In this document: one piece after another, positions 32,356 through 40,035 of the stretch
How positions within the stretch are numbered: position 1 is the stretch's first letter
Layout: each line of letters starts with the position of its first letter
NCBI GenBank assembly: GCA_026391515.1
Contig: JAPLEC010000435.1
Span: forward strand, 1 to 44,166
From: Bacteroidia bacterium
Lineage (GTDB): Bacteria; Bacteroidota; Bacteroidia; Bacteroidales; VadinHA17
Length of the DNA stretch: 44,166 nt
Reading direction: 5' to 3'
Program-made: the position numbers and the translations under genes
The notes under the pieces: generated by a model
Databases searched by the model: none
What the model was told of the DNA's origin: nothing
The model's input: only the letters and a program-made list of their open reading frames with translations

Positions 32356-34589
32356 TATCTTATTCGTTTTGAAGCGATTACAAGCTGACCAAGGGATATT
32401 CCTCCGTCATTTGGCGGCACCAGGCGATTAGTAAAAACTTTAAACTTGTTCCGGGTTAAAAGATATAAAGATTTTTCCAGAAGATATTTATTCTGAAAGA
32501 CCCCTCCTGAAAGAATTACTTTTTTGAGAGATGTCTCTGCTCTTATTTGCCTGGCCACTTCCAGAATTACCTGCGCAACAGTGTTATGAAATTTTGCTGA
32601 TATTATGGAGATCGTCTGTACTGGCAAATCATTTATAATTGCTTTCAGAGTTTCCGAAAATTCAATAGGTTTTTCTGCAATGAACGGATATATATCATCT
32701 GTTTTATCATTGATTGCCGACTCTAGCCTCATGGGAGCTTCAGAATCAAATGTGGCAACACTGCAAAGCCCGAGAATTGATGATACCGCATCAAAAAGAC
32801 GTCCCGCACCGGAAGACACTGGTGAATTCATTTTCATTTCCAGCATCTCCTTAACCATTTGTAGTTTCTTTTCATCAATTGAATTAAAAAGTGAAATTGA
32901 TTTAAAGTTAAAACTATTCTCAAAGTATTTATAAATATATGAAAAAGCTGTTCTCCATGGTTCATCAATTGCTTTATCACCACCGGGTAAAGCAATATTG
33001 TCGAAATGCGTGAAACGGCTGAAATCTTTCAGATCAGCAATAATAAACTCACCGCCCCATATATTTCCGTCTGAACCATAACCTGTTCCATCCAGACTGA
33101 TTCCAATAACTTTTTCATCGATCCCGAGTTCAGCCATGCATGATGCGATATGAGCATGATGGTGCTGAATCCTGAAAAGAGGTATTTTCAGTTCTTTTTC
33201 AAGAGCTTCAGCATATTGACCAGAAAGATAGTCAGGATGAAGATCACATGCAATGTATTTCGGCTTAAATCTGAAGAGTTTTGAAAACCGGTCAATTGCT
33301 TCGCTGAAGAAATCGTAGGTAGCAAGATTTTTCAGATCGCCTATGAACTGGCTCATTACAGCCTGGTTTCCTTTTCCGATGCAAAAGCTGTTTTTCTGTT
33401 CTGATCCAACTGCAAGTATACCTTCGACATTGCACTTAACTTCTACAGGACGTGGTACAAATCCTCTCGATCGACGTATCAGACTTTCTTTGTTGTTAAT
33501 TATTCTGATTACGGAATCATCAGTTCTGTTGAGTATCTGTCTGTTATAGCTCAGCAGAGAATCAGCAATCGGCATTAACTTTTTTTCAGCAAGCAGGTCA
33601 TCTGTAATTATCGGTTCATCCGAGATGTTGCCGCTGGTCAAAACAACTACTGGAGTTTTGAGCATCCTGAAAAGCATGTAATGGACAGGCATATAGGGAA
33701 GCATCGCTCCTATTGTGGTAAGTCCGTTGCTTACCTGCTCAGCTAATAATTTTTTCTGTCTAAGGATTAATATTGGTCTTCGCCATGATTTCAGCGCTTT
33801 TTCCTCTTCATCTTCAATGTAACAATACTTTTTGGCAGCATTTATACCTCTGAACATGACGGCAAAAGGCTTAGAATCTCTTTGTTTCTTTTGTCTTAGA
33901 TTTCTTACAGCATCGTTATTTAAAGCATCGCACATAAGATGATAACCTCCCAGACCTTTAATTGCTACTGTTTTTCCTGAAGATATCTGGACAGAAACCT
34001 CTTCGAGTATCTCCTTTATATTACTGAGGTTTTTCACAGGATCTTTATAACTGTAAACCGGTCCGCAGGAATTGCAGGCTATAGGCTGCGCGTGAAAGCG
34101 CCGGTCAAGGATGTCGTTATATTCCACGCTGCAGCTTTTACACATCCTGAAGCTTTTCATGGTAGTTTTTTGCCGGTCAAAAGGTAATTCTTCAATGATT
34201 GTAAAGCGAGGGCCGCAATTTGTACAATTAACAAAAGGGTAATCAATTCTTTCAGGATCTTTCTCCAGGTCATCAAGACAGTCCTGGCAGACAGCAATAT
34301 CTGGGCTCACTTCAGTAATCTGATTATCAAGTATTTTGCTTGCAACAATTTTGAAGCTATTAAATGCGGCTGATTGTATTTCGTTAATTTCTATCGATTT
34401 GATCTGTGATGCAGGAGGGGCATTCCGGAGAATATCATTGCTGAATTTATCGATCGTCTTAATATCGCCATTAACTATCACTCGAACACCATCGGTTCTG
34501 TTATCTACTTCTCCAAAGAGATCATATTTTGCGGCCATTCTGCAGATAAAAGGGCGGAATCCAACACCCTGAACCAGCCCTTTGATCAA
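32355..34589 (-). CDS. hypF: HypF, carbamoyltransferase
   Basis: This 744-residue enzyme makes the carbamoyl group for cyanide ligands from carbamoyl phosphate. Domains in order: acylphosphatase-like (KGLVQGVGFRPF at the N terminus) and four CxxC zinc-finger pairs (101/104, 122/125, 150/153, 172/175). A YrdC-like domain (from about 195) and a Kae1-like domain with HHHAH at 476-480 and GTGYGSDGNIWGGE at 501-514 follow. No ATG lies near the N terminus. The best start is the TTG at 34589, overlapping the rex TGA as TTGA, so expression is probably coupled to rex. A start a few codons upstream at ATT or ATA would restore more of the acylphosphatase strand but is less likely. Confidence 0.95.
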   Translation of the reverse strand: MIKGLVQGVGFRPFICRMAAKYDLFGEVDNRTDGVRVIVNGDIKTIDKFSNDILRNAPPASQIKSIEINEIQSAAFNSFKIVASKILDNQITEVSPDIAVCQDCLDDLEKDPERIDYPFVNCTNCGPRFTIIEELPFDRQKTTMKSFRMCKSCSVEYNDILDRRFHAQPIACNSCGPVYSYKDPVKNLSNIKEILEEVSVQISSGKTVAIKGLGGYHLMCDALNNDAVRNLRQKKQRDSKPFAVMFRGINAAKKYCYIEDEEEKALKSWRRPILILRQKKLLAEQVSNGLTTIGAMLPYMPVHYMLFRMLKTPVVVLTSGNISDEPIITDDLLAEKKLMPIADSLLSYNRQILNRTDDSVIRIINNKESLIRRSRGFVPRPVEVKCNVEGILAVGSEQKNSFCIGKGNQAVMSQFIGDLKNLATYDFFSEAIDRFSKLFRFKPKYIACDLHPDYLSGQYAEALEKELKIPLFRIQHHHAHIASCMAELGIDEKVIGISLDGTGYGSDGNIWGGEFIIADLKDFSRFTHFDNIALPGGDKAIDEPWRTAFSYIYKYFENSFNFKSISLFNSIDEKKLQMVKEMLEMKMNSPVSSGAGRLFDAVSSILGLCSVATFDSEAPMRLESAINDKTDDIYPFIAEKPIEFSETLKAIINDLPVQTISIISAKFHNTVAQVILEVARQIRAETSLKKVILSGGVFQNKYLLEKSLYLLTRNKFKVFTNRLVPPNDGGISLGQLVIASKRIR

Positions 34590-35269
34590 TATTTCATATC
34601 CTTGTATAATAGCTCGAGGTTTTTAAGTCCGTCAACTTTTATCTGTTTGTGAACATAATAGATAACGCTTTCAAGCTCATCGCATAGATTCACATTACTA
34701 ATAATAACATCCTGCGGTACTTTCAGAAGAACAGGAGCAAAATTCACAATACCTTTAATTCCATGTCTTATAAGCTTATCAGCGACCTCCTGCGCAGATA
34801 TTTCGGGGACAGCCAGGATTGCCACTTTTACTCTGAACCTGTCGACAATTTCCTTTAACCGGTCCATGGAATATACCGGGATATCAGACCTTTGCTTTTG
34901 TTTGAAAGGATCAATGTCGAAAGTCGCAACAATATTCATATTGCGTTGAACAAACTTACTGTATTTCGACAGGGCAAGACCAAGGTTACCCATTCCTATA
35001 AGAACTAAATTGTGATCTTTGTTGCGATGGAAAATTTTTTCCATCTTTTCAAGAAGATCATTAATATCATATCCTCCCCGTTTATTCCCTTTTATGCCGA
35101 ACTCTGAAAAATCTTTTCTGACCTGTTCGGATGTCACACCGGTCTCATTTGCAAGCGTGTATGAGAAGACCTTTTCGACTCCCATAAGCCTTAGTCTGAC
35201 CAGGCATGCCCGGTAAAGAAAAATTCTTTTCAGGCTGTTTTTTATTATATATTTTGTGATTTGTTTCAC
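34586..35269 (-). CDS. rex: Rex, redox-sensing transcriptional repressor
   Basis: This 227-residue repressor has an N-terminal winged helix (FLYRACLVRLRLMG, then TLANETGVTSEQVRKDFSEF and GNKRGGYDINDLL). A Rossmann domain with GMGNLG at 92-97 and FDID at about 117 binds NAD(H). Rex releases DNA when NADH is high, derepressing fermentative and hydrogen genes. The start is taken as GTG at 35269, the only reasonable start in frame. The gene leads the hyp operon and is divergent from the hydrogenase operon. Two Rex-type operators lie nearby, one across its own start codon, so autoregulation is expected. Confidence 0.93.
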   Translation of the reverse strand: MKQITKYIIKNSLKRIFLYRACLVRLRLMGVEKVFSYTLANETGVTSEQVRKDFSEFGIKGNKRGGYDINDLLEKMEKIFHRNKDHNLVLIGMGNLGLALSKYSKFVQRNMNIVATFDIDPFKQKQRSDIPVYSMDRLKEIVDRFRVKVAILAVPEISAQEVADKLIRHGIKGIVNFAPVLLKVPQDVIISNVNLCDELESVIYYVHKQIKVDGLKNLELLYKDMKY

Positions 35270-35271
35270 AT
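35254..35271. promoter_or_regulatory. Rex operator overlapping the rex start codon
   Basis: TTGTGATTTGTTTCACAT contains TGTGA-N6-TCACA (35255-35270), the half-site spacing of the Rex consensus TTGTGAAnnnnTTCACAA, with only outer positions deviating. It covers the rex GTG start codon, so bound Rex would block transcription elongation or initiation of rex-hyp. A second site with the same spacing lies at 35436. Confidence 0.72.
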
Positions 35272-35358
35272 CAATTTCTATTAATATAAATTTTTATGCA
35301 AGTTAGTTATTTATTATTTAATAGAAAATACATTGTATGTACTTGATATATAATAATT

Positions 35359-35372
35359 TAATAAGCTTATTA
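35359..35372. promoter_or_regulatory. Perfect 14-base palindrome in the rex/hydrogenase intergenic region
   Basis: TAATAAGCTTATTA is a perfect palindrome roughly midway between the two divergent operons. It could be an operator for another regulator, or a chance product of AT-rich DNA. Confidence 0.3.
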
Positions 35373-35435
35373 TTTTAATCGTGAATAAAATATGAGGGAT
35401 TATATTGTTATTTATTTATTATGATATTATATTTA

Positions 35436-35455
35436 TATGTGAATCTTCTCACATA
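35436..35455. promoter_or_regulatory. Rex operator in front of the membrane hydrogenase operon
   Basis: TATGTGAATCTTCTCACATA is a perfect 7+7 inverted repeat with a six-base spacer. It contains TGTGA-N6-TCACA like the site at 35254. It ends one base before the ATG at 35457, in the position of the ribosome-binding site, so the transcript leader would include it and Rex would act as a roadblock or block initiation. The adjacent rex gene makes the assignment strong, though untested. Confidence 0.78.
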
Positions 35456-35456
35456 A

Positions 35457-36446
35457 ATGCAATATAAAAGCATAAGAAAAGAAGAGTGGGACAAAGCCTT
35501 AGAGGAGCTTTCCGAATCCCATACTATTTTTGCAAACGTCAGCAATGATTTCGGGCAGGACTATGAACTGATGAGACCTGCTGATATTATAAGAATCATA
35601 TATAACAAACCTAAACCTGCAACATCTCTTAAGAGTTTCTTCCTGCCTGTCAAAGAAAATGTAACTTCAGACAGAAAAGGTGGAAAGCCAAGAATTATTA
35701 TCGGAGTGCCAAACTGCGATATCGAAGGAATATGTTTGCTGGATGAGATATATCTCGATAAGGATTTTAATGATATTTTTTACAGGAAGCGCCGTGAGGA
35801 AACACTGTTGATTTCATCAGATTGTTTTGGTATTCAGGAGCATTGTCATTGTCTTTCTTATGGCTTTAAGCCTTATTCAACAAGTAATGCTGACCTGGCA
35901 ATAATCCACCTTAATGAATTGATTATCTTCAGGATAATAACCGAAAAGGGGTCCGATTTCATTAATAAAATCCCGTCAGCAACACCACTTGACGATAAAG
36001 AAATTCTATCGGCTATTGAAAAAGAGCATCTTGCAACTGAATCGTTGCTTTCAACAGCAAACAAAGGATTACCGGATTATAAGACGACCGGTAAGATCGT
36101 CGCTGAAGCAAAAAATGAAACCTGGAATAAGTATTCTTCCCATTGTGTTTCATGTGGTGCCTGTGCAACTATCTGTCCGACATGCACCTGCTTTCTTTTG
36201 ATTGATAAGCCGGGATTTGAAAAAGTAAAACAGCTGGATGCCTGCCAATACCCTGGTTTTGAAAGGGTTGCGGGAGGAGAAGATGCTTTGTTCGAACTTC
36301 AGAACCGCTTCAGAAACAGGTATATGTGTAAATATGTATGGAAGCCTGAAAAATTTAAATCGCTTGCCTGTACAGGTTGCGGACGATGTATCGAAGCATG
36401 TATAGGTAAAATAAACAAGAACGAACTTTTTATGGAATTTGCTTAA
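35457..36446 (+). CDS. 4Fe-4S electron-transfer protein, sulfhydrogenase beta (HydB)/AsrA-like
   Basis: This 329-residue cytoplasmic protein has a C-terminal pair of [4Fe-4S] motifs: CVSCGACATICP (Cys 230, 233, 236 and 240, with two more Cys at 243 and 245) and CTGCGRCIEAC (305, 308, 311 and 315). Further cysteines (123, 130, 132) lie in DCFGIQEHCHC. The N-terminal half (ADIIRIIYNKPKPATSLKSF, GVPNCDIEGICLLDEIYL) matches the beta subunit of archaeal sulfhydrogenase and anaerobic sulfite reductase subunit A. In those enzymes it carries electrons between a flavin subunit and the active site. It opens the operon, directly after a Rex operator, and is followed 8 bases later by its usual flavin partner. 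Confidence 0.85.
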   Translation: MQYKSIRKEEWDKALEELSESHTIFANVSNDFGQDYELMRPADIIRIIYNKPKPATSLKSFFLPVKENVTSDRKGGKPRIIIGVPNCDIEGICLLDEIYLDKDFNDIFYRKRREETLLISSDCFGIQEHCHCLSYGFKPYSTSNADLAIIHLNELIIFRIITEKGSDFINKIPSATPLDDKEILSAIEKEHLATESLLSTANKGLPDYKTTGKIVAEAKNETWNKYSSHCVSCGACATICPTCTCFLLIDKPGFEKVKQLDACQYPGFERVAGGEDALFELQNRFRNRYMCKYVWKPEKFKSLACTGCGRCIEACIGKINKNELFMEFA

Positions 36447-36454
36447 CAATTTGT

Positions 36455-37279
36455 ATGGCAAATAACCAGAACATATATAAACCCATAAAGGCAAAACTGA
36501 CAGATGTCATTGAGGAATCGCCTCTGATAAAGACATTTGTTCTTATTCCTGAAGAAGAGTTCTCGTTCAAAACAGGCCAATTCATTGAATTGTCTGTTGA
36601 CGGGATCGGGGAAGCTCCTTTTACCCCTTCTTCTTCCCCTCATGTTACGGATAAACTTGAAGTGACAATTATGAAAACAGGTTATGTAACTGAATACATG
36701 CATAATCTGAAGCCGGGAGGATACATGGGAATAAGGGGACCATACGGGCGAGGGTATCCTGTTGAAACTTTTTTCGGCAAGGAGGTGCTGATCCTTGGAG
36801 GCGGCTGCGGCCTTGCTCCCATCAGATCGTTATTGTATGCATTGGAACATGTGAAGGACAAACTAAAAAAAGTCATTCTTTGCTACGGATCGAAAACTCC
36901 GTCAGACTGTATTTATAAACCTCTTTTTGCCAGGCTGAACCAGATAGAAAAATTTGAAGCTTACCGAACTGTTGATAAAGCTGACGAAGAGTGGGATGGC
37001 TCAGTCGGTGTCGCTACCACATTGCTGAATACTATAAAAGTCGATATAAAGAATTCCGTAGCAGTTGTTTGCGGACCTCCGATCATGATGAAATTCGGAA
37101 CCATACGGATTATAGAAATGGGATACACCGATGATCAGATATACCTTTCTATGGAAAAAAATATGTCATGCGGTCTAGGTAAATGCGGTCATTGTATGAT
37201 GGGTGAATTCTTTGTCTGCAAAGATGGTCCGGTCTTTACATACAAAGAATTAAAAAATACCCCTGATATCTGGAAATAA
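36455..37279 (+). CDS. FAD/NAD(P)H-binding oxidoreductase, sulfhydrogenase gamma (HydG)/AsrB-like
   Basis: This 274-residue ferredoxin-NADP reductase-like protein has an FAD-binding barrel (GQFIELSVDGIGEAPFTPSS, about 41-60) and a nucleotide-binding domain (VLILGGGCGLAPIRSLLYAL, about 111-130; VVCGPPIMMKFG, about 204-215). A PyrK-type C-terminal [2Fe-2S] site has Cys 239, 244, 247 and 255 (MSCGLGKCGHCMMG). This is the NAD(P)H-oxidising gamma subunit in sulfhydrogenases. Together with the upstream gene it forms a complete diaphorase module. Its place ahead of a membrane-bound [NiFe] hydrogenase is unusual and suggests NAD(P)H as an electron source or sink. It is not the [FeFe] maturase also named HydG. 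Confidence 0.87.
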   Translation: MANNQNIYKPIKAKLTDVIEESPLIKTFVLIPEEEFSFKTGQFIELSVDGIGEAPFTPSSSPHVTDKLEVTIMKTGYVTEYMHNLKPGGYMGIRGPYGRGYPVETFFGKEVLILGGGCGLAPIRSLLYALEHVKDKLKKVILCYGSKTPSDCIYKPLFARLNQIEKFEAYRTVDKADEEWDGSVGVATTLLNTIKVDIKNSVAVVCGPPIMMKFGTIRIIEMGYTDDQIYLSMEKNMSCGLGKCGHCMMGEFFVCKDGPVFTYKELKNTPDIWK

Positions 37280-37313
37280 AAATCCAGGGAAAATTTTAAT
37301 TAGTTGACGACAA

Positions 37314-37784
37314 ATGAAAACTGAGAGCAATAAAGTAATAATAGAAGACCTGAAAAAAATAAGGTTTTTCGAAGGATACAGCGATAAGCAACTGACTGCA
37401 ATTGTGGAGATGAGTTCTGTTAAAGAGTTCAAGGTTAAGGAAATACTTTTTGAACAATACGATGAACTCCATGATGTTGATATACTTCTTGAAGGTTCAT
37501 TATCGCTTGGAATAAGCCTGGCTCATGAAAAAAGAATTCACCTTGGTACTATTGAAGAAGGTCAGCTTTTTTCATGGTCGGCTGTATTCAGTCCTTATAT
37601 ATCAACTGCATGGGTAATGGCAATGAAACCGGCAAAAGTAATATCAATAAATGCAAAGCAGCTGAATAAAAAGATTGAAGAGGATTGCGATTTCGGATTT
37701 AAAACAATGTCAAAAATTGCCCAGACTATTTCGCACAGGTTAAGCGACACAAGATTCCAGCTTATGAACCAGATGACAATTTAA
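37314..37784 (+). CDS. Cyclic-nucleotide-binding domain protein without DNA-binding domain
   Basis: This 156-residue protein contains one Crp/Fnr-type cNMP-binding beta barrel (IRFFEGYSDKQLTAIVEMSS, then EILFEQYDELHDVDILLEGS, and GTIEEGQLFSWSAVF). A C-terminal helix follows, but there is no winged helix, so it should not act as a transcription factor. The phosphate-binding cassette is not canonical, and ligand binding is uncertain. Similar stand-alone cNMP domains are found in some sulfhydrogenase (group 3b) operons, as far as I recall. It may regulate the hydrogenase complex allosterically. Confidence 0.78.
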   Translation: MKTESNKVIIEDLKKIRFFEGYSDKQLTAIVEMSSVKEFKVKEILFEQYDELHDVDILLEGSLSLGISLAHEKRIHLGTIEEGQLFSWSAVFSPYISTAWVMAMKPAKVISINAKQLNKKIEEDCDFGFKTMSKIAQTISHRLSDTRFQLMNQMTI

Positions 37785-37790
37785 AAAATA

Positions 37791-37873
37791 AACCCCCTTC
37801 CCTGCTTTCCCCGCCAGCTGGCGGGGGAAGGAGTGAAAAGCATCCCGCTTAGGCGGGACGGGAAAGGGGGTAA
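37791..37873. repeat. C-rich/G-rich composite repeat inside the hydrogenase operon
   Basis: A long nested inverted repeat (AACCCCCTTCC left end, GGAAAGGGGGT right end) contains two inner hairpins (CCCCGCCAGCTGGCGGGG and TCCCGCTTAGGCGGGA). It fills most of the gap between the cNMP-domain gene and the ferredoxin gene. Such a strong structure within an operon could reduce read-through or mark an RNA processing site. Confidence 0.6.
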
Positions 37874-37905
37874 AAAAGAAAGAGTTAAAGTAAAAAAGAG
37901 TGATA

Positions 37906-38397
37906 ATGAAGATACTGATAGATATGATAAAGCTTCGTGCTGCCATGATTGAAAATTCAACCATGACATTGCCTGAAGCTTATTTCTATCCGTCAGCCAA
38001 TACTAATGGTCTTAAGACAATCCGTGAGCTTGCCACATTCAGGTTCACCTGCAGGAAATGCGAGGATGCTCCATGTATCAGCGTTTGTCCGGCAGAAGCT
38101 CTTGAAAAAGATGAAGATGGTATTATTACACGGTTTACCAATCTTTGTGTATCATGCAAATCGTGTGTTACAATCTGTCCGTTCGGCACAATGATGACCG
38201 ATTTTTTCAAGCATCACAGGAACAGGGATATTTTATATGATCTCAAAGATGGCAATGCTGTTGAAAAATTCATCAAAGCCTGTCCGGCAGGAACAGTAAC
38301 ACTTACCGATGAAGATGAGTCGCCTGCAAAGAATATTTACAGGCTCAATGATAAAGTACTGATAAAAGATTATTTATATATAACTGAAAAACAGTAA
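37906..38397 (+). CDS. Ferredoxin-type 4Fe-4S subunit of the membrane hydrogenase (HycB/EchF/NuoI-like role)
   Basis: I choose the ATG at 37906 over a GTG two codons upstream; the protein has 163 residues. Two clusters are encoded: CRKCEDAPCISVCP (Cys 49, 52, 57 and 61) and CVSCKSCVTICP (81, 84, 87 and 91). An extra Cys lies in the later KACPAGTV. It would wire electrons between a soluble donor and the small subunit cluster. It is the first gene of the energy-converting core and is followed 10 bases later by the NuoH-like gene. Confidence 0.87.
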   Translation: MKILIDMIKLRAAMIENSTMTLPEAYFYPSANTNGLKTIRELATFRFTCRKCEDAPCISVCPAEALEKDEDGIITRFTNLCVSCKSCVTICPFGTMMTDFFKHHRNRDILYDLKDGNAVEKFIKACPAGTVTLTDEDESPAKNIYRLNDKVLIKDYLYITEKQ

Positions 38398-38407
38398 ATT
38401 ACGACCT

Positions 38408-39340
38408 ATGGCAGTTAATTTGTTTTATTTTCTTGTCTTCCCCGGCCTGCTGTTTGCAGGAGTTGTCGGAGCCTTTCTTTCGTGGTTCGACAGGAAGATT
38501 TCTGCCAGGGTCCAGTTCCGCAAAGGGCCTCCACTGCTTCAACCTTTTTACGACTTCTTCAAATTACTATTGGTCAAGGAAACAATACTTCCAAAGCACG
38601 GATCTCCGTTGGTATTTCTGATAGCACCCATCTTTGCGGTTTTTGGTGCGACAATGGCTGGAGTTTTCATTCTTCTACCTTTATTTAATATAACTACCGG
38701 CTTCAGGGGCGATCTGCTTGTCATATTCTACTTGCTGACAATCCCTTCATTTTCGTATATCATCGGAGCACTTGCTTCGGGTAATCCGCTTGCAGCTGTC
38801 GGTGGTTCAAGGGAGATGAAGCTTATAATCAGCTACGAGCTTACCTTCCTTCTGGTTATTGCCGGCGTTATAATGAAATGTGGACAGAAATTTGATCTCG
38901 ACTCAATAATTCAAACACAGCAGGCAGGATCTCCGTTTATCGGAAGCATTTCAGGTGTCCTGTTATTTATTGCAGGTATATTTTGCATCCAGGCTAAGCT
39001 GGCGCTCGTTCCATTCGACATGCCTGAAGCGGAAGCTGAAATAACTGAAGGAATTTTTATTGAATATTCCGGAGCCGCTTATGCGATGATAAAGCTTACA
39101 AAATATATTATGTTTTTCATATTGCCGGCTTTTCTTATTGCACTGTTAATGAACGGATTCAAATTGGAAGGGATCGGTATTTTGTGGGCAGTGCTTAAAG
39201 TTCTGGCAGTTGTTCTGGCTCTCACTTTAATAAAGAACACAAATCCGAGGATAAAGATCAAGCAGGCTATAAGCTTCTTCTTAATCTGGATGAATCTGTT
39301 GGTAGTTATTGCCCTGGTACTAATTGCATTTGGTTATTAA
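38408..39340 (+). CDS. NuoH-like membrane subunit (MbhM/EchB/HycD family)
   Basis: This 310-residue polytopic protein has about eight hydrophobic helices. The family blocks are the cytoplasmic loop RKISARVQFRKGPPLLQPFY (about 29-48), SGNPLAAVGGSREMKLIISY, and the acidic loop PFDMPEAEAEITEGIFIEYSG. The acidic loop's glutamates line the entry of the redox-driven ion path in complex I and group 4 hydrogenases. It anchors the hydrogenase module to the membrane. A 101-base inverted-repeat element separates it from the small subunit gene. Confidence 0.93.
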   Translation: MAVNLFYFLVFPGLLFAGVVGAFLSWFDRKISARVQFRKGPPLLQPFYDFFKLLLVKETILPKHGSPLVFLIAPIFAVFGATMAGVFILLPLFNITTGFRGDLLVIFYLLTIPSFSYIIGALASGNPLAAVGGSREMKLIISYELTFLLVIAGVIMKCGQKFDLDSIIQTQQAGSPFIGSISGVLLFIAGIFCIQAKLALVPFDMPEAEAEITEGIFIEYSGAAYAMIKLTKYIMFFILPAFLIALLMNGFKLEGIGILWAVLKVLAVVLALTLIKNTNPRIKIKQAISFFLIWMNLLVVIALVLIAFGY

Positions 39341-39440
39341 GAGCGTGTAATAAATGTTTAAATGAATATTATAAATCGTAAATTGATAATTTGATTAAGT
39401 ATTAATAAAGTGTTGTAATATTTTTCTTATTACACACTCT
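39340..39440. repeat. Possible MITE-like element with 14-base terminal inverted repeats
   Basis: AGAGCGTGTAATAA at 39340-39353 is the reverse complement, with one mismatch, of TTATTACACACTCT at 39427-39440. The 73 bases between are very AT-rich and non-coding. The ends (GAGYGTGTAA) resemble termini of some insertion sequences. It interrupts the otherwise compact hydrogenase operon just before the small subunit gene. It might instead be a plain RNA hairpin. Confidence 0.45.
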
Positions 39441-39453
39441 AAATATAATAGTT

Positions 39454-39864
39454 GTGGGTTTTAAAAATTATTGCTTCAAAAAATCGCTCTGGGTCTTCCA
39501 TTTCGGAGGAGCCTCCTGCAATAATTGTGATATTGAGATTCTGGATTGTCTGACACCGAGACATGACCTTGAACGATTTGGAATTCTTCTGGTGGGAAGC
39601 ATAAGGCATGCCGATGTTCTGCTTGTAAACGGGTCTATAAACATGCATGATAAAGAGCGACTTATTGAGGTTTATAACCAGGCTCCGAAACCGATACTTG
39701 TTATTGCTATTGGTGCGTGCGGATGTACAGGAGGATTTTTCACCGAGAGTTATACATTTGCAGGACCAGTTGATAAAATCATCCCGGTCGATGCGTACGT
39801 TCCGGGGTGTCCTCCAAAACCGGAAGCGATTATAGCGGGGATTGTGAAGCTGTTGAATAAATAG
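39454..39864 (+). CDS. [NiFe] hydrogenase small subunit, NuoB-like (MbhJ/EchC family)
   Basis: This 136-residue protein carries the single proximal [4Fe-4S] cluster of group 4 hydrogenases. Ligands are Cys22 and Cys25 (GGASCNNCDIEIL), Cys89 (GACGCTGG) and Cys119 (VPGCPPKPE). It lies between the large subunit and the ferredoxin subunit in the electron path. No ATG is available near the start; GTG at 39454 is the best choice, and it lies 13 bases after the inverted-repeat element. That element may have replaced the original leader or start. Length is typical for the short group 4 small subunit. Confidence 0.94.
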   Translation: MGFKNYCFKKSLWVFHFGGASCNNCDIEILDCLTPRHDLERFGILLVGSIRHADVLLVNGSINMHDKERLIEVYNQAPKPILVIAIGACGCTGGFFTESYTFAGPVDKIIPVDAYVPGCPPKPEAIIAGIVKLLNK

Positions 39865-39866
39865 CA

Positions 39867-40014
39867 CCCATAGATCCCCTCCTAGGAGGGGCAAGGGGTG
39901 GGTTTTAAAAGATAAAAGACAAAAGATAAAAGAAAAAAGAAAAAAACAAAAGATCCCCTCCTAGGAGAGCCTGTCCCGCGTAGCTTTAGCGAAGTGGGGG
40001 CAAGGGGTTGGTTA
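39867..40014. repeat. Two C-rich/G-rich repeat copies flanking a polypurine AAAAGA repeat
   Basis: Copy one (39867-39906, CCCCTCCTAGGAGGGGCAAG core) is followed by tandem AAAAGACAAAAGATAAAAG units (39907-39951). A second copy (39952-40014) has an inserted CCCGCG...TAGCGAAG hairpin. The same order (GGGTGGGTTTTAAAAGACAA) is seen again at 44113-44166. The block fills the 171 bases between the small subunit and NuoC-like genes. Confidence 0.65.
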
Positions 40015-40035
40015 AAAAAACTGAATATCAGTTAA

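Noticed and set aside
36455-37279. Naming the flavoprotein hydG
   Set aside because: In sulfhydrogenases hydG names the gamma subunit, but the same symbol is used for the [FeFe] maturase; this protein has no radical-SAM CxxxCxxC motif, so the symbol was left empty.
39439-39894. 151-residue open frame opposite the hydrogenase small subunit
   Set aside because: It is antisense to a gene with all four conserved cluster cysteines and includes part of a dispersed repeat.
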